Shown: positions 41,177 to 50,582, numbered from the stretch's first letter. The stretch is 60,511 nt of DNA from Halanaerobium saccharolyticum (GCF_003053565.1 NZ_QAXS01000015.1:1-60511); one strand, 5' to 3'. Translations and numbers: made by a program. Notes: a model not told the origin generated them from the sequence alone.

Positions 41177-42877
41177 TTAAACTACATCAACATCCTGAAC
41201 ATCTTTACTAATATTCTCATCTTCATAAATTTCAATTATACTGTGAGCAATATCAGCCATCTGATCACTGATATGTTCTAGATCATCAAGCAGTTCTAAA
41301 AGGATAATACCAGAATTGGGGTCACAGCTGTCTTTATCATTACCCTTGATTCTGCTGATGCTTTCATGTCTAAACTGGATCTGCATTTCATCAAGACGTT
41401 CTTCTGCCTCTAAAATTTCAGCAGCAATTTCTAAATCATCAGTTTCAATTAATTCTAATGTCTTATCTAAAACATCACAGATAATAGAATATACTTCCTG
41501 AATTGTAGCCTGAGCATCAGAAGAAAACTTAAGCTTATTTTCTAAGCGGTTTTCTATTAATTCAGCAATATCATCAGCATCATCAGCAATACTTTCAATA
41601 TCATCTACAACTGCAAAATACTTATCTAAGGTTCTAATGTCAACATCATTCAATTGAGCCTGAGGAATTTTTTGAATGAAATGTAAAAGTTCTTCTTCCA
41701 TTTCATTAACAATATCCTCATGCCGTCTAATTTTTTTAATAACGTCTCCATTTCCATCTAGAAATCCATCTACGGATTCACAAACCATATCGCGAGAAAT
41801 TCCACCCATTGCTACAATTTCTTTTTTTACCTGATCAATTGCAACATAAGGGGTACTCAACATTCTCTCATCAATAAATGTAGTTCCTCTTTTCAGTGTC
41901 AAATCTTCTCCAGGAATCATCTTTTTAACTAAATAAACCATAAAACCTGTAAATGGCAGCCAGAGGAATGTATTTAAAACATTAAAAAATGTGTGTGTAT
42001 TAGCCAGAAGTCTCTCTTCAGATGGATTTATCTGACCAAAAAATCCACTAATACTTAAAATAAGGTTTTCAATCATTACTCCAAAGTCGGGGATAATGTA
42101 GAGAAAAGCTATCATAATACTGGCACCCAAAACATTAAATAAAAAGTGGGCTGCAGCTGCTCTTTTAGCAGTCAAATTAGCTCCGATAGCAGATAAAATT
42201 GCAGTAACAGTTGTACCAATGTTACTACCTAAAAGAATTGGGATGGCAGCTTCGTAATGAATCGCTCCTGCTGTAACCAGACCTAACAAAATACCAAAGG
42301 AAGCTGAACTACTCTGAACAGCAACTGTAACAAATATACCTGTTAAAACTCCTAAAATTGGATACTGAGCAAAACTCTCCATCCAGTTAACAAAAACAAC
42401 TGAATCTTTGAGGGGTTCCATTGTATCCCCCATAGTTTCCAAACCTAAAAATAAAAGACCAAATCCCAGTAAAACTTGCCCGATATATTGAAACTTTTTA
42501 CTTTTAGAAAATAAATATGTAAAAGCACCAATTGCTATCGCATGAAAAGCATAATCACCAAGTTTAAATGCAATTAACTGTGCGGTTATAGTAGTACCAA
42601 TATTGGCACCCATTATTACTCCAACTGACTGAAATAATGTCATTAACCCCGCATTAACAAAACCTACAACCATAACTGTAGTAGCACTACTGCTCTGAAT
42701 AATAGCAGTAATAATTGTTCCAACTCCAACCCCCATAATTGGTTTTGAAGTCATTGCTGCTAAGAAATGACGCAGTCTTTTCCCGGCGGTTTTCTGGAGA
42801 CCTTCACTCATCTGTTTCATTCCGTAGATAAAAAGCCCCAGACCACCGAGTAAACCTATAGCCATATCAATTCCCAA
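41177..42877 (-). CDS. Na/Pi cotransporter with C-terminal PhoU-like domain
   Basis: About 566 residues. The membrane half has the inverted repeats of the NptA/PNaS family: QSSSATTVMVVGFVNAG with GANIGTTITAQLIAF, and QSSSASFGILLGLVTAG with GSNIGTTVTAILSA. The C-terminal 200 residues are helical and PhoU-like. Likely a low-affinity sodium-driven phosphate carrier or a cyclic-nucleotide-regulated exporter. The TTG at 42877 has AGGGGAG six bases upstream; an ATG at 42895 lacks a ribosome site. Its nearness to the phoPR and pst genes fits a phosphate role. Confidence 0.9.
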   Translation of the reverse strand: MGIDMAIGLLGGLGLFIYGMKQMSEGLQKTAGKRLRHFLAAMTSKPIMGVGVGTIITAIIQSSSATTVMVVGFVNAGLMTLFQSVGVIMGANIGTTITAQLIAFKLGDYAFHAIAIGAFTYLFSKSKKFQYIGQVLLGFGLLFLGLETMGDTMEPLKDSVVFVNWMESFAQYPILGVLTGIFVTVAVQSSSASFGILLGLVTAGAIHYEAAIPILLGSNIGTTVTAILSAIGANLTAKRAAAAHFLFNVLGASIMIAFLYIIPDFGVMIENLILSISGFFGQINPSEERLLANTHTFFNVLNTFLWLPFTGFMVYLVKKMIPGEDLTLKRGTTFIDERMLSTPYVAIDQVKKEIVAMGGISRDMVCESVDGFLDGNGDVIKKIRRHEDIVNEMEEELLHFIQKIPQAQLNDVDIRTLDKYFAVVDDIESIADDADDIAELIENRLENKLKFSSDAQATIQEVYSIICDVLDKTLELIETDDLEIAAEILEAEERLDEMQIQFRHESISRIKGNDKDSCDPNSGIILLELLDDLEHISDQMADIAHSIIEIYEDENISKDVQDVDVV

Positions 42878-42919
42878 GCCTATCTCCCCTTTCATATTTT
42901 GAGATTATCCTGTTATTAT

Positions 42920-42939
42920 ATTATCTAATTATAGATAAT
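42920..42939. promoter_or_regulatory. Perfect palindrome upstream of the Na/Pi gene
   Basis: ATTATCTA (42920-42927) and TAGATAAT (42932-42939) with a 4-base centre, next to a TATAAT candidate on the minus strand. A possible operator; no known site matched. Confidence 0.4.
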
Positions 42940-43017
42940 CATCTAAAATGCTGCAGTTTTCAGTTTTTATTAGGAATTATTTACTTTTCTGTAAAACTAT
43001 ATTTAAAAAATAACAGG

Positions 43018-43043
43018 AAAAAAAGCAGCCACCCAGGGCTGCT
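43018..43043 (-). terminator. Terminator after veg
   Basis: AGCAGCC (43024-43030) pairs with GGCTGCT (43037-43043) with a 6-base loop, followed on the minus strand by seven T residues. Confidence 0.88.
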
Positions 43044-43071
43044 CTATTAAATTTATATACTCTATCTAAAA

Positions 43072-43329
43072 TTAAACTCCTATCTTAACTTCATCATCTT
43101 TAGATATCACAACTACATCATCTGTTAATAGATCTGAGTAGGTATAAGACAGCCGCCTAATTTGATTGTGATCTTTGATCCTGACTACAAAGACATTCTC
43201 ATGAGTTTTTTCTAAAACTCCTTCTTTTTCTACAGCTTTTCTTCTGCCACGATTGGCTTTAACACTTACTCGGTGGCCGACAAAAGATTTTACTTCTTCT
43301 TTAATTTTATCCAAAACATTTTCTTCCAT
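43072..43329 (-). CDS. veg: Veg family protein
   Basis: 85 residues of the Veg family, which in B. subtilis stimulates biofilm matrix gene expression. VGHRVSVKANRGRRKAVEKEG followed by VFVVRI and LSYTYSDLLTDDVVV matches the whole family length. In many Firmicutes veg lies close to rsmA/ksgA; here rsmA is about 2 kb away with a hydrogenase pair between. It has its own promoter and terminator. Confidence 0.93.
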   Translation of the reverse strand: MEENVLDKIKEEVKSFVGHRVSVKANRGRRKAVEKEGVLEKTHENVFVVRIKDHNQIRRLSYTYSDLLTDDVVVISKDDEVKIGV

Positions 43330-43365
43330 TCAGATTCACCTCATTTTGAAAACAATTCAAAAATA

Positions 43366-43394
43366 ATTATATCATAAGTTGCTCATTTAAGCAA
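43366..43394 (-). promoter_or_regulatory. Sigma-A-type promoter for veg
   Basis: On the minus strand TTGCTT (43389-43394), 17 bp, TATAAT (43366-43371). The start would lie about 30 bases before the ribosome site. Confidence 0.75.
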
Positions 43395-43446
43395 AACTTA
43401 TAACTCTTATAAGGACTAATCATAAGAGATGATTCTAAGGACATAT

Positions 43447-44958
43447 TTATTCTTTTTTCTCTTTTTTATTCAGTTTTTCATTTTCAAAAGCAAATTTATA
43501 TGGCGACTCACCGGCAAATTTATCAACATATTTTGCTCCCCGCTTGGTTGCCAGTAAAGTACCAGGCCCACCAACACAACCGCCCTCACAGGCCATTCCT
43601 TCAATCAGATGTCCATCTAAAACTCCTGCTTTGGCTTTGATCAAGGTTTTTTTGCAATCTGCCAGTCCATCCGCCTTAGTTATTGGAGGATTAATATTAT
43701 ATTTTTCTTTTAAATTCTGCCGGATTGCCTCTGCTACTCCACCAGCATTAGCATAAGCGCGGCCATAATAGGAAGCATCTCTAATTTCTTCTTCGGCATC
43801 CACTTTTGTCAGCTCAATATCTGCTGCTACAAAAATAGCTGCCAGTTCTTCAAAAGTAATTACAAAATCCACTTCTTCTTTAACTTTATCACTTAAGGCC
43901 TCTAATTTTTTGGAAACACAGGGACCGATAAATACAACTTTACTGTCCTCATTATTTTCTTTGACAGATTGTGCTGCAAAAATCATGGGTGAACTGGATT
44001 CAGAAATATTATCTTTAACTTCAGGAACATGTTTATCAGCAACATAAGTCCAGGAAGGACAGCAGGAAGTTCCCAGATAGGGTTGTTTTTCCGGAATATC
44101 TTCTGCAAATAATTCTGCTTCATGCAGAGAAGCAAAGTCAGCACCCAGGCTAACCTCACGCACCTCTTTCATCCCCAGCTCTTTTAAGGCAGCTACAATT
44201 TTTTCAGCAGAGACTAAAGGACCAAACTGTCCAACAAAAGAAGGGGCAATAATTGCCCGCACATCTTCTCCTCTTTTAATCGATTTTAATAGCTGAAAAA
44301 TCATAGATTTATCTGCAATGGCGCCAAAGGGGCAGGCAATAATGCACTGGCCACAGCTGACACATTTATCCTGATTTATTTTAGCCCGATCATAGTCATC
44401 ACTTTCAATAGCATCAACTCCACAGGCTGCAGCACAGGGACGCTCATAGTTAACAATCGCCTCATAAGGACAGGCTTCTTTACATTTACCACAGTTGATA
44501 CATTTTTCCTGATCAATTACTGCTGCATGTTCTTCAATGGTAATCGCATCTACAGGACAGACAATACTGCAGGGATGAGCCAGACACTTGCGGCAGTTAT
44601 TGGTTACAAAATGAGCGTTAGTTGGACATTTTTCACAGGCAAAACGAATAACATTTACCAGCGGTTCTTTCAGCTGATTATCATTTTTTAGAAAATCTCT
44701 AATTCCCTCTGAAAGGAGTTTATGCTCCTGATTTGTTTCATAATCCATTCCGAGGCCCATCCGAACCCGAGCAGCAACTATTGCTCTTTCTTTAAAAATA
44801 CTGGAACGGTATGTAGCTTCTTCAGTATCAATAATTCTATATGGAATTTTATCAAATTCTTCGCATTCTGCATCTTTGAGAGCCAGTCTTGCCAGCTCCG
44901 CAAAGACCATCCGTCGGATTTTTACAATATCTGTATAAATACCCTTTAGCTTGCTCAT
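43447..44958 (-). CDS. [FeFe] hydrogenase, group-B-like, with ferredoxin domains
   Basis: 503 residues. N-terminal 110 residues are helical. A cluster region (about 108-215) has CEKC...CRKC-x3-HPC, CINCGKCKEACP and CVSCGQCIIACP, for several [4Fe-4S] clusters. The H-cluster domain carries the three motifs in variant form: TSCCPSW (L1), GPCVSKKLEA (L2, GPC in place of the usual MPC) and GMACEGGCVGGPG (L3). These variants fit the poorly characterised group B rather than group A. The ATG overlaps the upstream [2Fe-2S] gene by 4 bases. It likely makes or uses H2 with ferredoxin or NADH. Confidence 0.9.
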   Translation of the reverse strand: MSKLKGIYTDIVKIRRMVFAELARLALKDAECEEFDKIPYRIIDTEEATYRSSIFKERAIVAARVRMGLGMDYETNQEHKLLSEGIRDFLKNDNQLKEPLVNVIRFACEKCPTNAHFVTNNCRKCLAHPCSIVCPVDAITIEEHAAVIDQEKCINCGKCKEACPYEAIVNYERPCAAACGVDAIESDDYDRAKINQDKCVSCGQCIIACPFGAIADKSMIFQLLKSIKRGEDVRAIIAPSFVGQFGPLVSAEKIVAALKELGMKEVREVSLGADFASLHEAELFAEDIPEKQPYLGTSCCPSWTYVADKHVPEVKDNISESSSPMIFAAQSVKENNEDSKVVFIGPCVSKKLEALSDKVKEEVDFVITFEELAAIFVAADIELTKVDAEEEIRDASYYGRAYANAGGVAEAIRQNLKEKYNINPPITKADGLADCKKTLIKAKAGVLDGHLIEGMACEGGCVGGPGTLLATKRGAKYVDKFAGESPYKFAFENEKLNKKEKKE

Positions 44959-45194
44959 TTTATCCTCTCCATTACTTTACTGATTACCATCTGAGTCTGA
45001 GCTGAGGTGATAAGATCATCATCAACTTTAACTACCGGAGCATTCTTAATATCTCCACACCTGTCCATACATTCAACTCTTTCAATTTTCAGCTGATCTG
45101 GATATTCTTCCTGCAGCTCTTCTAGAGTCTCTAAAATATTTAAAGCTCCTACAAGTGAGCAGTGGCTGCCCACACATATCTCTACTTTAACCAC
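44955..45194 (-). CDS. Thioredoxin-like [2Fe-2S] ferredoxin (NuoE-like, short)
   Basis: 79 residues. Four cysteines in the [2Fe-2S] thioredoxin-fold pattern: ICVGSHC (Cys7, Cys12) and ECMDRCG (about Cys42, Cys46). It lacks the N-terminal helical domain of full NuoE/HydA-gamma subunits. GTG start with AGGAGG seven bases upstream. Four-base overlap with the hydrogenase gene indicates a two-subunit unit in which this protein passes electrons. Confidence 0.88.
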   Translation of the reverse strand: MVKVEICVGSHCSLVGALNILETLEELQEEYPDQLKIERVECMDRCGDIKNAPVVKVDDDLITSAQTQMVISKVMERIK

Positions 45195-45241
45195 TTTTCT
45201 GCCTCCTTCCGGGATTTGATAAATATATTTGAAATAATATT

Positions 45242-46138
45242 TTATTGATTATTTTTTCTCATTTTATAAATCCTGTTGCTGATAGAAATCATTTCGGATA
45301 TCGAAAGTTTTTCTCCCCGTTTTTTAAGACCAATTCCTTCATCCTCTAAAGCCTTAGTTACAAGATCTCGGTCAAGCGCGATTACAGCTGATTTGCTCAA
45401 ACTATTGCGTAAGGTTTTACGCCGCTGTTGAAAGATCGACTTTACAACCTGAAAGAAGAATTTTTTATTGATTACCTCTTCCTGATAAATATTTTCCTCA
45501 TAGGGTGAGAGGCTGACAATAACTGAATCTACATCAGGCTGGGGTATAAAGACTGAGGAAGGCACCTGGTGTACAATCTCTGGCTGCATATGGTACTGAA
45601 CTGCCACACTTAAAGAACCAAATTTTTTGGTTTCCGGGCCAGCACAGATTCTTTCTCCAACCTCTTTCTGCACCATGAAAACCATCTGCTCCAGTTCAAT
45701 TTCGCTTTCTAAAACTCCCATAATTATTGGAGTGGTGACATAATAAGGGAGGTTAGCAATTAGCTTTATCTTCCTCTCTTGCGGGTTGTATTTAGCTGCA
45801 GTTTCTTCCCAGCTGATCTTGAGTGCATCCTCGTTTAAAAGCTCAAGTTTTTCCTGACCGGCAAAAATATCTTTTAAAACTTCAACCATAGCAGCATCTT
45901 TTTCTACTGCCAGCAATTTACCGCTGTCAAGTTTAGCAAGCAGAGCCTGAGTTAAAGAACCAATACCAGGGCCAATCTCGATTACAAATTCATCACCCTT
46001 AATATCTGCTGCTGCTGTAATTATATCAATGATATTTGAGTCAATTAGAAAATTCTGACCAAGGCTCTTTTTTAAATTAAGATTGTGTTTGCGGAGAATC
46101 TTTTTTGTTTCCGATGGTGTTGCAATTTTATTTTCCAT
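45242..46138 (-). CDS. rsmA: 16S rRNA adenine dimethyltransferase RsmA/KsgA
   Basis: Dimethylates two adjacent adenines at the 3' end of 16S rRNA during 30S maturation. 298 residues: KKSLGQNFLID at about 23-33, SAM-binding EIGPGIGSLTQAL, catalytic NLPYYVTTPI, then VDSVIVSLSPY and FQQRRKTLRNSL. Full length for the family. Its own promoter lies at 46177-46205. Confidence 0.97.
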   Translation of the reverse strand: MENKIATPSETKKILRKHNLNLKKSLGQNFLIDSNIIDIITAAADIKGDEFVIEIGPGIGSLTQALLAKLDSGKLLAVEKDAAMVEVLKDIFAGQEKLELLNEDALKISWEETAAKYNPQERKIKLIANLPYYVTTPIIMGVLESEIELEQMVFMVQKEVGERICAGPETKKFGSLSVAVQYHMQPEIVHQVPSSVFIPQPDVDSVIVSLSPYEENIYQEEVINKKFFFQVVKSIFQQRRKTLRNSLSKSAVIALDRDLVTKALEDEGIGLKKRGEKLSISEMISISNRIYKMRKNNQ

Positions 46139-46176
46139 ATTAATTTTAAATCATCCTTAATATATTATTTGTTATA

Positions 46177-46205
46177 ATTTTATCACATCTGCTCTATCCA
46201 GGCAA
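46177..46205 (-). promoter_or_regulatory. Promoter for rsmA
   Basis: On the minus strand TTGCCT (46200-46205), 17 bp, TAAAAT (46177-46182). Confidence 0.6.
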
Positions 46206-46259
46206 TAATTGTTGCTCTGATAAAGATAGATGCTTAAAGCTTTAAATAATTGCTGGAGC

Positions 46260-47156
46260 TTAAGCTTCAATTACTTTCTCTGCCAGACGGTGAGTCAATA
46301 AATCTGCAGCCAGCTCATTTTTATTGTTTTCTCCTTTTTTAACTCTTGCCAAAAATTCATTTATCATATCAACAAAACCACGATCATAGCCCATCTTATT
46401 CCAACCTGCTGTCTGCGATGTTTTTTCCCCACCGTCAGTGTAATCAATAATTTGAGTTATATTCTTGATTTTCTGTTTCTCTTTAAAGCCCATAACTTCA
46501 AGGCTTTCTTCAGTAACCGCATTATCACGGTTCATTATTCCAATGGCAGTATTTTCTCCATTTTTGAGAGTTAATATTACCTGAACTAGTTTATTTTTTC
46601 TCTTAATCTTACTAACCTCAAGCTGATCAAGCTCAACTTCTCCCATTAGATATGAAATAGTATCAATTACATGGATAAAGTCATCCACAACAAAGCTGCG
46701 GGGCTCTCCTGGCAGCTCAGTCCTATTTTTCTCCATAATTATTGTTTTAGGATCTTTAATTTTTAAAAGCGAACGATAGGTTGGCACATAGCGGCGATTA
46801 AAACCGGTCATCAAAATTGTATTCTGATCTTTGGCCAGCCTAATCAGTTCTTCGGTTTGTTCTAAATGATAAGTTATTGGTTTATCAACAAAGGTAGGAA
46901 TTTCATTCTTCAGCAGTTTTTTTACTAACGGATAATGAGCTTCTGTAGCAGCATGAACAAAAGCTGCATCCAGATCCTCAGCTAGTAACTGATCAAGAGA
47001 GGTATAAAGCTGATCAACCCGATATTTTTTCCCCAGCCTCTGCAGAGTACTTTCAGTTCTAGTGCAAAAATATGGCTCTACCTCTTCCAGCTGAGTAATT
47101 AAAGGTAAATATGCTTTCTGAGCAATATCTCCCAGTCCAATAATCCCTATTTTCAT
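46260..47156 (-). CDS. Gfo/Idh/MocA-family NAD(P)-dependent oxidoreductase
   Basis: 298 residues. The N-terminal Rossmann fold starts KIGIIGLGDIAQKAYLPLI, and the family EKP-like motif appears as VDKPITYHLEQTEELI near residue 94. The C-terminal alpha/beta domain is shorter than average. The substrate, a sugar or inositol-type compound in relatives, is unknown. It lies between tatD and rsmA with a 44-base gap to tatD. Confidence 0.87.
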   Translation of the reverse strand: MKIGIIGLGDIAQKAYLPLITQLEEVEPYFCTRTESTLQRLGKKYRVDQLYTSLDQLLAEDLDAAFVHAATEAHYPLVKKLLKNEIPTFVDKPITYHLEQTEELIRLAKDQNTILMTGFNRRYVPTYRSLLKIKDPKTIIMEKNRTELPGEPRSFVVDDFIHVIDTISYLMGEVELDQLEVSKIKRKNKLVQVILTLKNGENTAIGIMNRDNAVTEESLEVMGFKEKQKIKNITQIIDYTDGGEKTSQTAGWNKMGYDRGFVDMINEFLARVKKGENNKNELAADLLTHRLAEKVIEA

Positions 47157-47200
47157 TTTAGATTCCTCCCGCTTAATTTTTGTTGAAATTTAATTCCAAG

Positions 47201-47968
47201 TTAAAAATCATAAATTCTTTCAGCATTTTTAGTCGTGATTTCTGCCATTTTTTCAGCGCTAACCCCTTTAACTGCAGCTGCTTTTTTAACAATATGTTCC
47301 AGGTAAGCCGGCTCATTTCTCTTACCCCGGTGAGGTGCTGGTGTCAGATAGGGAGCATCAGTTTCCAGTAAAATTCTATCTAACGGCATTTTCTTTAAAG
47401 CATTTCTGATCGGTTGAGCACTGTTGAAGGTAATTAAGCCACCAAAGGCTGCATAATAATCTCTCTTTATTATTTCTTCGATTTCACTGGGACCGTACGC
47501 ATAACAATGAAAAATTAAATTTTCAGCGAAGTCAGCAGTCTGGTCTAATATTTCCAAAGTTTCTGCTGCTGCTTCTCTGGAATGGACTACCATCGGCAGT
47601 TCAAGCTCCAGGGCCAGCTGCAGCTGTTTTTTAAAGGCTTCTTTTTGAATTTCTCGCGGTGAATTATCATAATAAAAATCAAGGCCGCATTCTCCAACTG
47701 CTTTAACCTTTGGTGAAGCTGCAAGAGCTTTAATTTCGGCCAGACTTTTTTCATTAACTGTATCTGCTTCATGGGGGTGAATTCCAACTGAAGCATAGAC
47801 AAAATCATGCTTTTCTGCCAGTTCAACCGCCCGGTAACTTCCCGCCAGATCTGCACCAATATTAACTATCTTTTCTACTCCGATTTTCTGGGCTCGTTTG
47901 AAAACTTCTTCTCGATCCTGATTGTAATCATCAAAATCAAGATGAGCATGAGTATCTATTAAACGCAA
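47201..47968 (-). CDS. tatD: TatD-family metal-dependent hydrolase
   Basis: 255 residues, an amidohydrolase-fold DNase or quality-control hydrolase. Metal-binding motifs are complete: IDTHAHLDF at the N terminus, GECGLDFYYDNSP, VVHSREA and LETDAPYLTP. TTG at 47968 is chosen because GGAGG lies seven bases upstream and the family begins RLIDTH at this point; an in-frame ATG at 48025 would add 19 unrelated residues. Confidence 0.93.
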   Translation of the reverse strand: MRLIDTHAHLDFDDYNQDREEVFKRAQKIGVEKIVNIGADLAGSYRAVELAEKHDFVYASVGIHPHEADTVNEKSLAEIKALAASPKVKAVGECGLDFYYDNSPREIQKEAFKKQLQLALELELPMVVHSREAAAETLEILDQTADFAENLIFHCYAYGPSEIEEIIKRDYYAAFGGLITFNSAQPIRNALKKMPLDRILLETDAPYLTPAPHRGKRNEPAYLEHIVKKAAAVKGVSAEKMAEITTKNAERIYDF

Positions 47969-48136
47969 GTTATTTCCTCCTAATTGATTATAAGTTTCAA
48001 TAAAAATATAATTATTATAGTTCAACCTTTATTATATCACTAGAATTAAAAAAATAAAATAAGGCCAGAAAAACTTAGATTAAATTAGAATAGCTAAATC
48101 AAAATAATCTTTTCTTTAAATTTCTGAGCTTAGCGG

Positions 48137-48165
48137 TTTATTTATTTACCCAATACTGGTATAAT
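48137..48165 (+). promoter_or_regulatory. Promoter for the cysteine desulfurase-thiI operon
   Basis: TTTATT (48137-48142), 17 bp, TATAAT (48160-48165) preceded by TGG, an extended -10, on the plus strand. Confidence 0.6.
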
Positions 48166-48198
48166 AAAAGTTAGTGTTAAAAATTAGGAGTGAGTCTA

Positions 48199-49347
48199 AT
48201 GGAAAAAGAAATATATCTAGATAATGCGGCAACTACTAAAGCACTGCCGGAAGTAACAGCTGCTGTAGTAGATGCTTTAGAGAATAATTATGCAAACCCG
48301 TCTTCTCTGCATCGTTTTGGTCTGAAATCAGAAAAGATTTTAAAAAACAGCAGAAAAACTATAGCTGACTATCTTGGCGTCAGATCAGAAGAGATCATCT
48401 TCACATCTGGCGGCACAGAAAGCAACAATCTGGCAATTAGAGGAATAACTGAAGCTTATAAAAATCGGGGCAGACATTTAATTACCTCTCCTATCGAACA
48501 TTCTTCTGTGGCTGAACTTTTTAAGGCTCTGGAAAAAGAAGGCTGGCAGGTAGATAGAGTTAAAGTAGATCAAAAAGGACAGGTTGATCTTGACCATCTG
48601 AAATCTTTAATCAGCGAAGAAACCATTTTAATCAGCATTATGCAGGTTAATAATGAAATGGGAACTATCCAGCCGCTGAAAAAAATTGCTGAAATCATTA
48701 AAGAAAAAAATCCACTCAGCTTTTTCCATGTCGACGGAGTCCAGGCCTTTGGTAAAATATACAGTAATTTAGGTGAATGGCCGGTAGATCTCTATTCGAT
48801 CAGTGGTCACAAAATACATGGTCCTAAAGGTATCGGTGCTTTATATATCAAAAAAGGTATAGATTTAAAACCTCTAATTTATGGAGGTGGACAGGAAAGA
48901 AATTTGCGCTCTGGTACAGAAAATATTCCTGCAATTGCCGGGTTTAGAGAGGCAGTAAGAAAGCTACCTCAATTAACTGCTGAAGAAAATACTGACCAAA
49001 AAATGGCTGAACTCAGACATTATCTTTTCAATTCTTTTAAAAAAATTAAGGCGGTTGAAATCAACTCACCTGAGTCTGGGGCACCACATATTATTAATTT
49101 TTCTATTCCAGGAATTAAAGGAGAAACTATGCTCCATGCACTGGAAAGTCAGGGAATCTATATTTCAACCGGTTCCGCCTGTTCTTCCAAGAAAAAAGGC
49201 AGCCGAATTATTAATGCCTGTGGACTATCAGCAGCAAGAAGTGAGAGCGCACTTAGAGTGAGTTTAAATAGAAATATAACTAAAACTGATTTAGATTATT
49301 TTGTAGAAACTTTAAAAGAACAAATTGATTTTCTTAAATTATTTTAA
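48199..49347 (+). CDS. Cysteine desulfurase (IscS/NifS class), tRNA-thiolation partner
   Basis: A PLP enzyme that takes sulfur from cysteine as a protein persulfide. 382 residues. YLDNAATTKALPEV at the start, TSGGTESNNLAIRG, the PLP lysine in SGHKIHGPKGIGALY and the active cysteine in STGSACSSKKK. ATG at 48199 has AGGAG eight bases upstream, better than the GTG at 48190. thiI follows by 14 bases, so it probably feeds 4-thiouridine synthesis, leaving Fe-S work to the suf operon. Confidence 0.93.
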   Translation: MEKEIYLDNAATTKALPEVTAAVVDALENNYANPSSLHRFGLKSEKILKNSRKTIADYLGVRSEEIIFTSGGTESNNLAIRGITEAYKNRGRHLITSPIEHSSVAELFKALEKEGWQVDRVKVDQKGQVDLDHLKSLISEETILISIMQVNNEMGTIQPLKKIAEIIKEKNPLSFFHVDGVQAFGKIYSNLGEWPVDLYSISGHKIHGPKGIGALYIKKGIDLKPLIYGGGQERNLRSGTENIPAIAGFREAVRKLPQLTAEENTDQKMAELRHYLFNSFKKIKAVEINSPESGAPHIINFSIPGIKGETMLHALESQGIYISTGSACSSKKKGSRIINACGLSAARSESALRVSLNRNITKTDLDYFVETLKEQIDFLKLF

Positions 49348-49361
49348 TGAGGTGAAAAATT

Positions 49362-50582
49362 TTGTATGATTTAATAATTATTCGTTACGGAGAAATTGGC
49401 CTTAAAGGTGACAACATCAATGATTTTATCTCTCAGCTGGTTTCAAATATTAAAAGGGCAACTGGTGATCTCGGAGATTTTGAAATCAGTACAATTTACG
49501 GCCGAATTTTTCTCTATGCAGAAAGTAATAAGATTGAAAAAATTGTAGATAGATTAATTAATGTTCCCGGTATCATTTCCTTAAGTCCAGCTCAGAGATT
49601 TAGAATCGGAAAAAAGGTAGCAGACTTTAATGAACAGGACTTTGAAAAATTAAAAAGCAAAGTTGTTCAGCTTTTCAAAGCTGAAGTCAGAAATTATCCC
49701 ACTACCTTTAAAGTTGAAACAACTCGAGCAGATAAATCCTTTCCCATGGAAAGTCCAGAACTAAATCGGGAACTGGGAGCAGAAATTTTAAGAGAAATTG
49801 AAGGACCTGATTCTCCTCTTAGTGTTGATGTGCATCAGCCCGAGCATCTTTTTGAAGTTGAAATTCGCCGGGGAAAAATTTATCTTTTCATCAGGCGGGA
49901 AGCTGGTCCAGGCGGGCTGCCGGTTAAATCATCCGGAAAAGCTCTGCTTTTATTATCGGGAGGTATTGACAGTCCTGTTGCCGGTTGGCTTGGTTTAAAA
50001 AGGGGATTATCATTAAGTGCAGTTTATTTTAATTCTCCCCCTTACACTTCCGAGCGGGCAAAAGAAAAGGTGATTGATCTGGCTAAGGTTTTAAGCCGTT
50101 ATGGTGGAGAAATAAAACTGCAGATCCCTTATTTTACAGAAATCCAGCAGGAAATATTAAAAAAATCACCGCGCAGATATACGGTGACAATTATGCGGAG
50201 AATGATGATCAGAATTGGCAACAGACTGGCAGCAATGAACAATGAGCTGGCTTTAGTTACCGGAGAAAGTCTGGGTCAGGTGGCAAGTCAAACATTAGAA
50301 GGTCTGCGTTCATCTGATGAAGTTGCTGAATTTCCAGTTCTTAGACCTTTAATTACCATGGATAAAAATGATATTATTTCTCTAGCGAAAAGAGTAGGGA
50401 CTTATGAAATTTCAATCAGACCACATGAGGACTGCTGTACAATTTTTGTGCCTGATAATCCAGCAACTCAGCCTAAACTTGACACTATTCACTTTGGAGA
50501 AGAGGATTTAGAAATTGAAAAATTAATTGATAGAGCAATAGAAAAAATGGAAGTTATTACAATTAATGAAGGGGCGGAATAA
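49362..50582 (+). CDS. thiI: tRNA 4-thiouridine synthase ThiI
   Basis: Adenylates U8 of tRNA and transfers sulfur to it; in some species it also serves thiamine synthesis. 406 residues: ferredoxin-like and THUMP domains (1-165), then the PP-loop pyrophosphatase domain with LLLSGGIDSPVAGWL near residue 196. No C-terminal rhodanese domain, as in other Firmicutes. TTG start with GAGGTG eight bases upstream. Confidence 0.96.
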   Translation: MYDLIIIRYGEIGLKGDNINDFISQLVSNIKRATGDLGDFEISTIYGRIFLYAESNKIEKIVDRLINVPGIISLSPAQRFRIGKKVADFNEQDFEKLKSKVVQLFKAEVRNYPTTFKVETTRADKSFPMESPELNRELGAEILREIEGPDSPLSVDVHQPEHLFEVEIRRGKIYLFIRREAGPGGLPVKSSGKALLLLSGGIDSPVAGWLGLKRGLSLSAVYFNSPPYTSERAKEKVIDLAKVLSRYGGEIKLQIPYFTEIQQEILKKSPRRYTVTIMRRMMIRIGNRLAAMNNELALVTGESLGQVASQTLEGLRSSDEVAEFPVLRPLITMDKNDIISLAKRVGTYEISIRPHEDCCTIFVPDNPATQPKLDTIHFGEEDLEIEKLIDRAIEKMEVITINEGAE

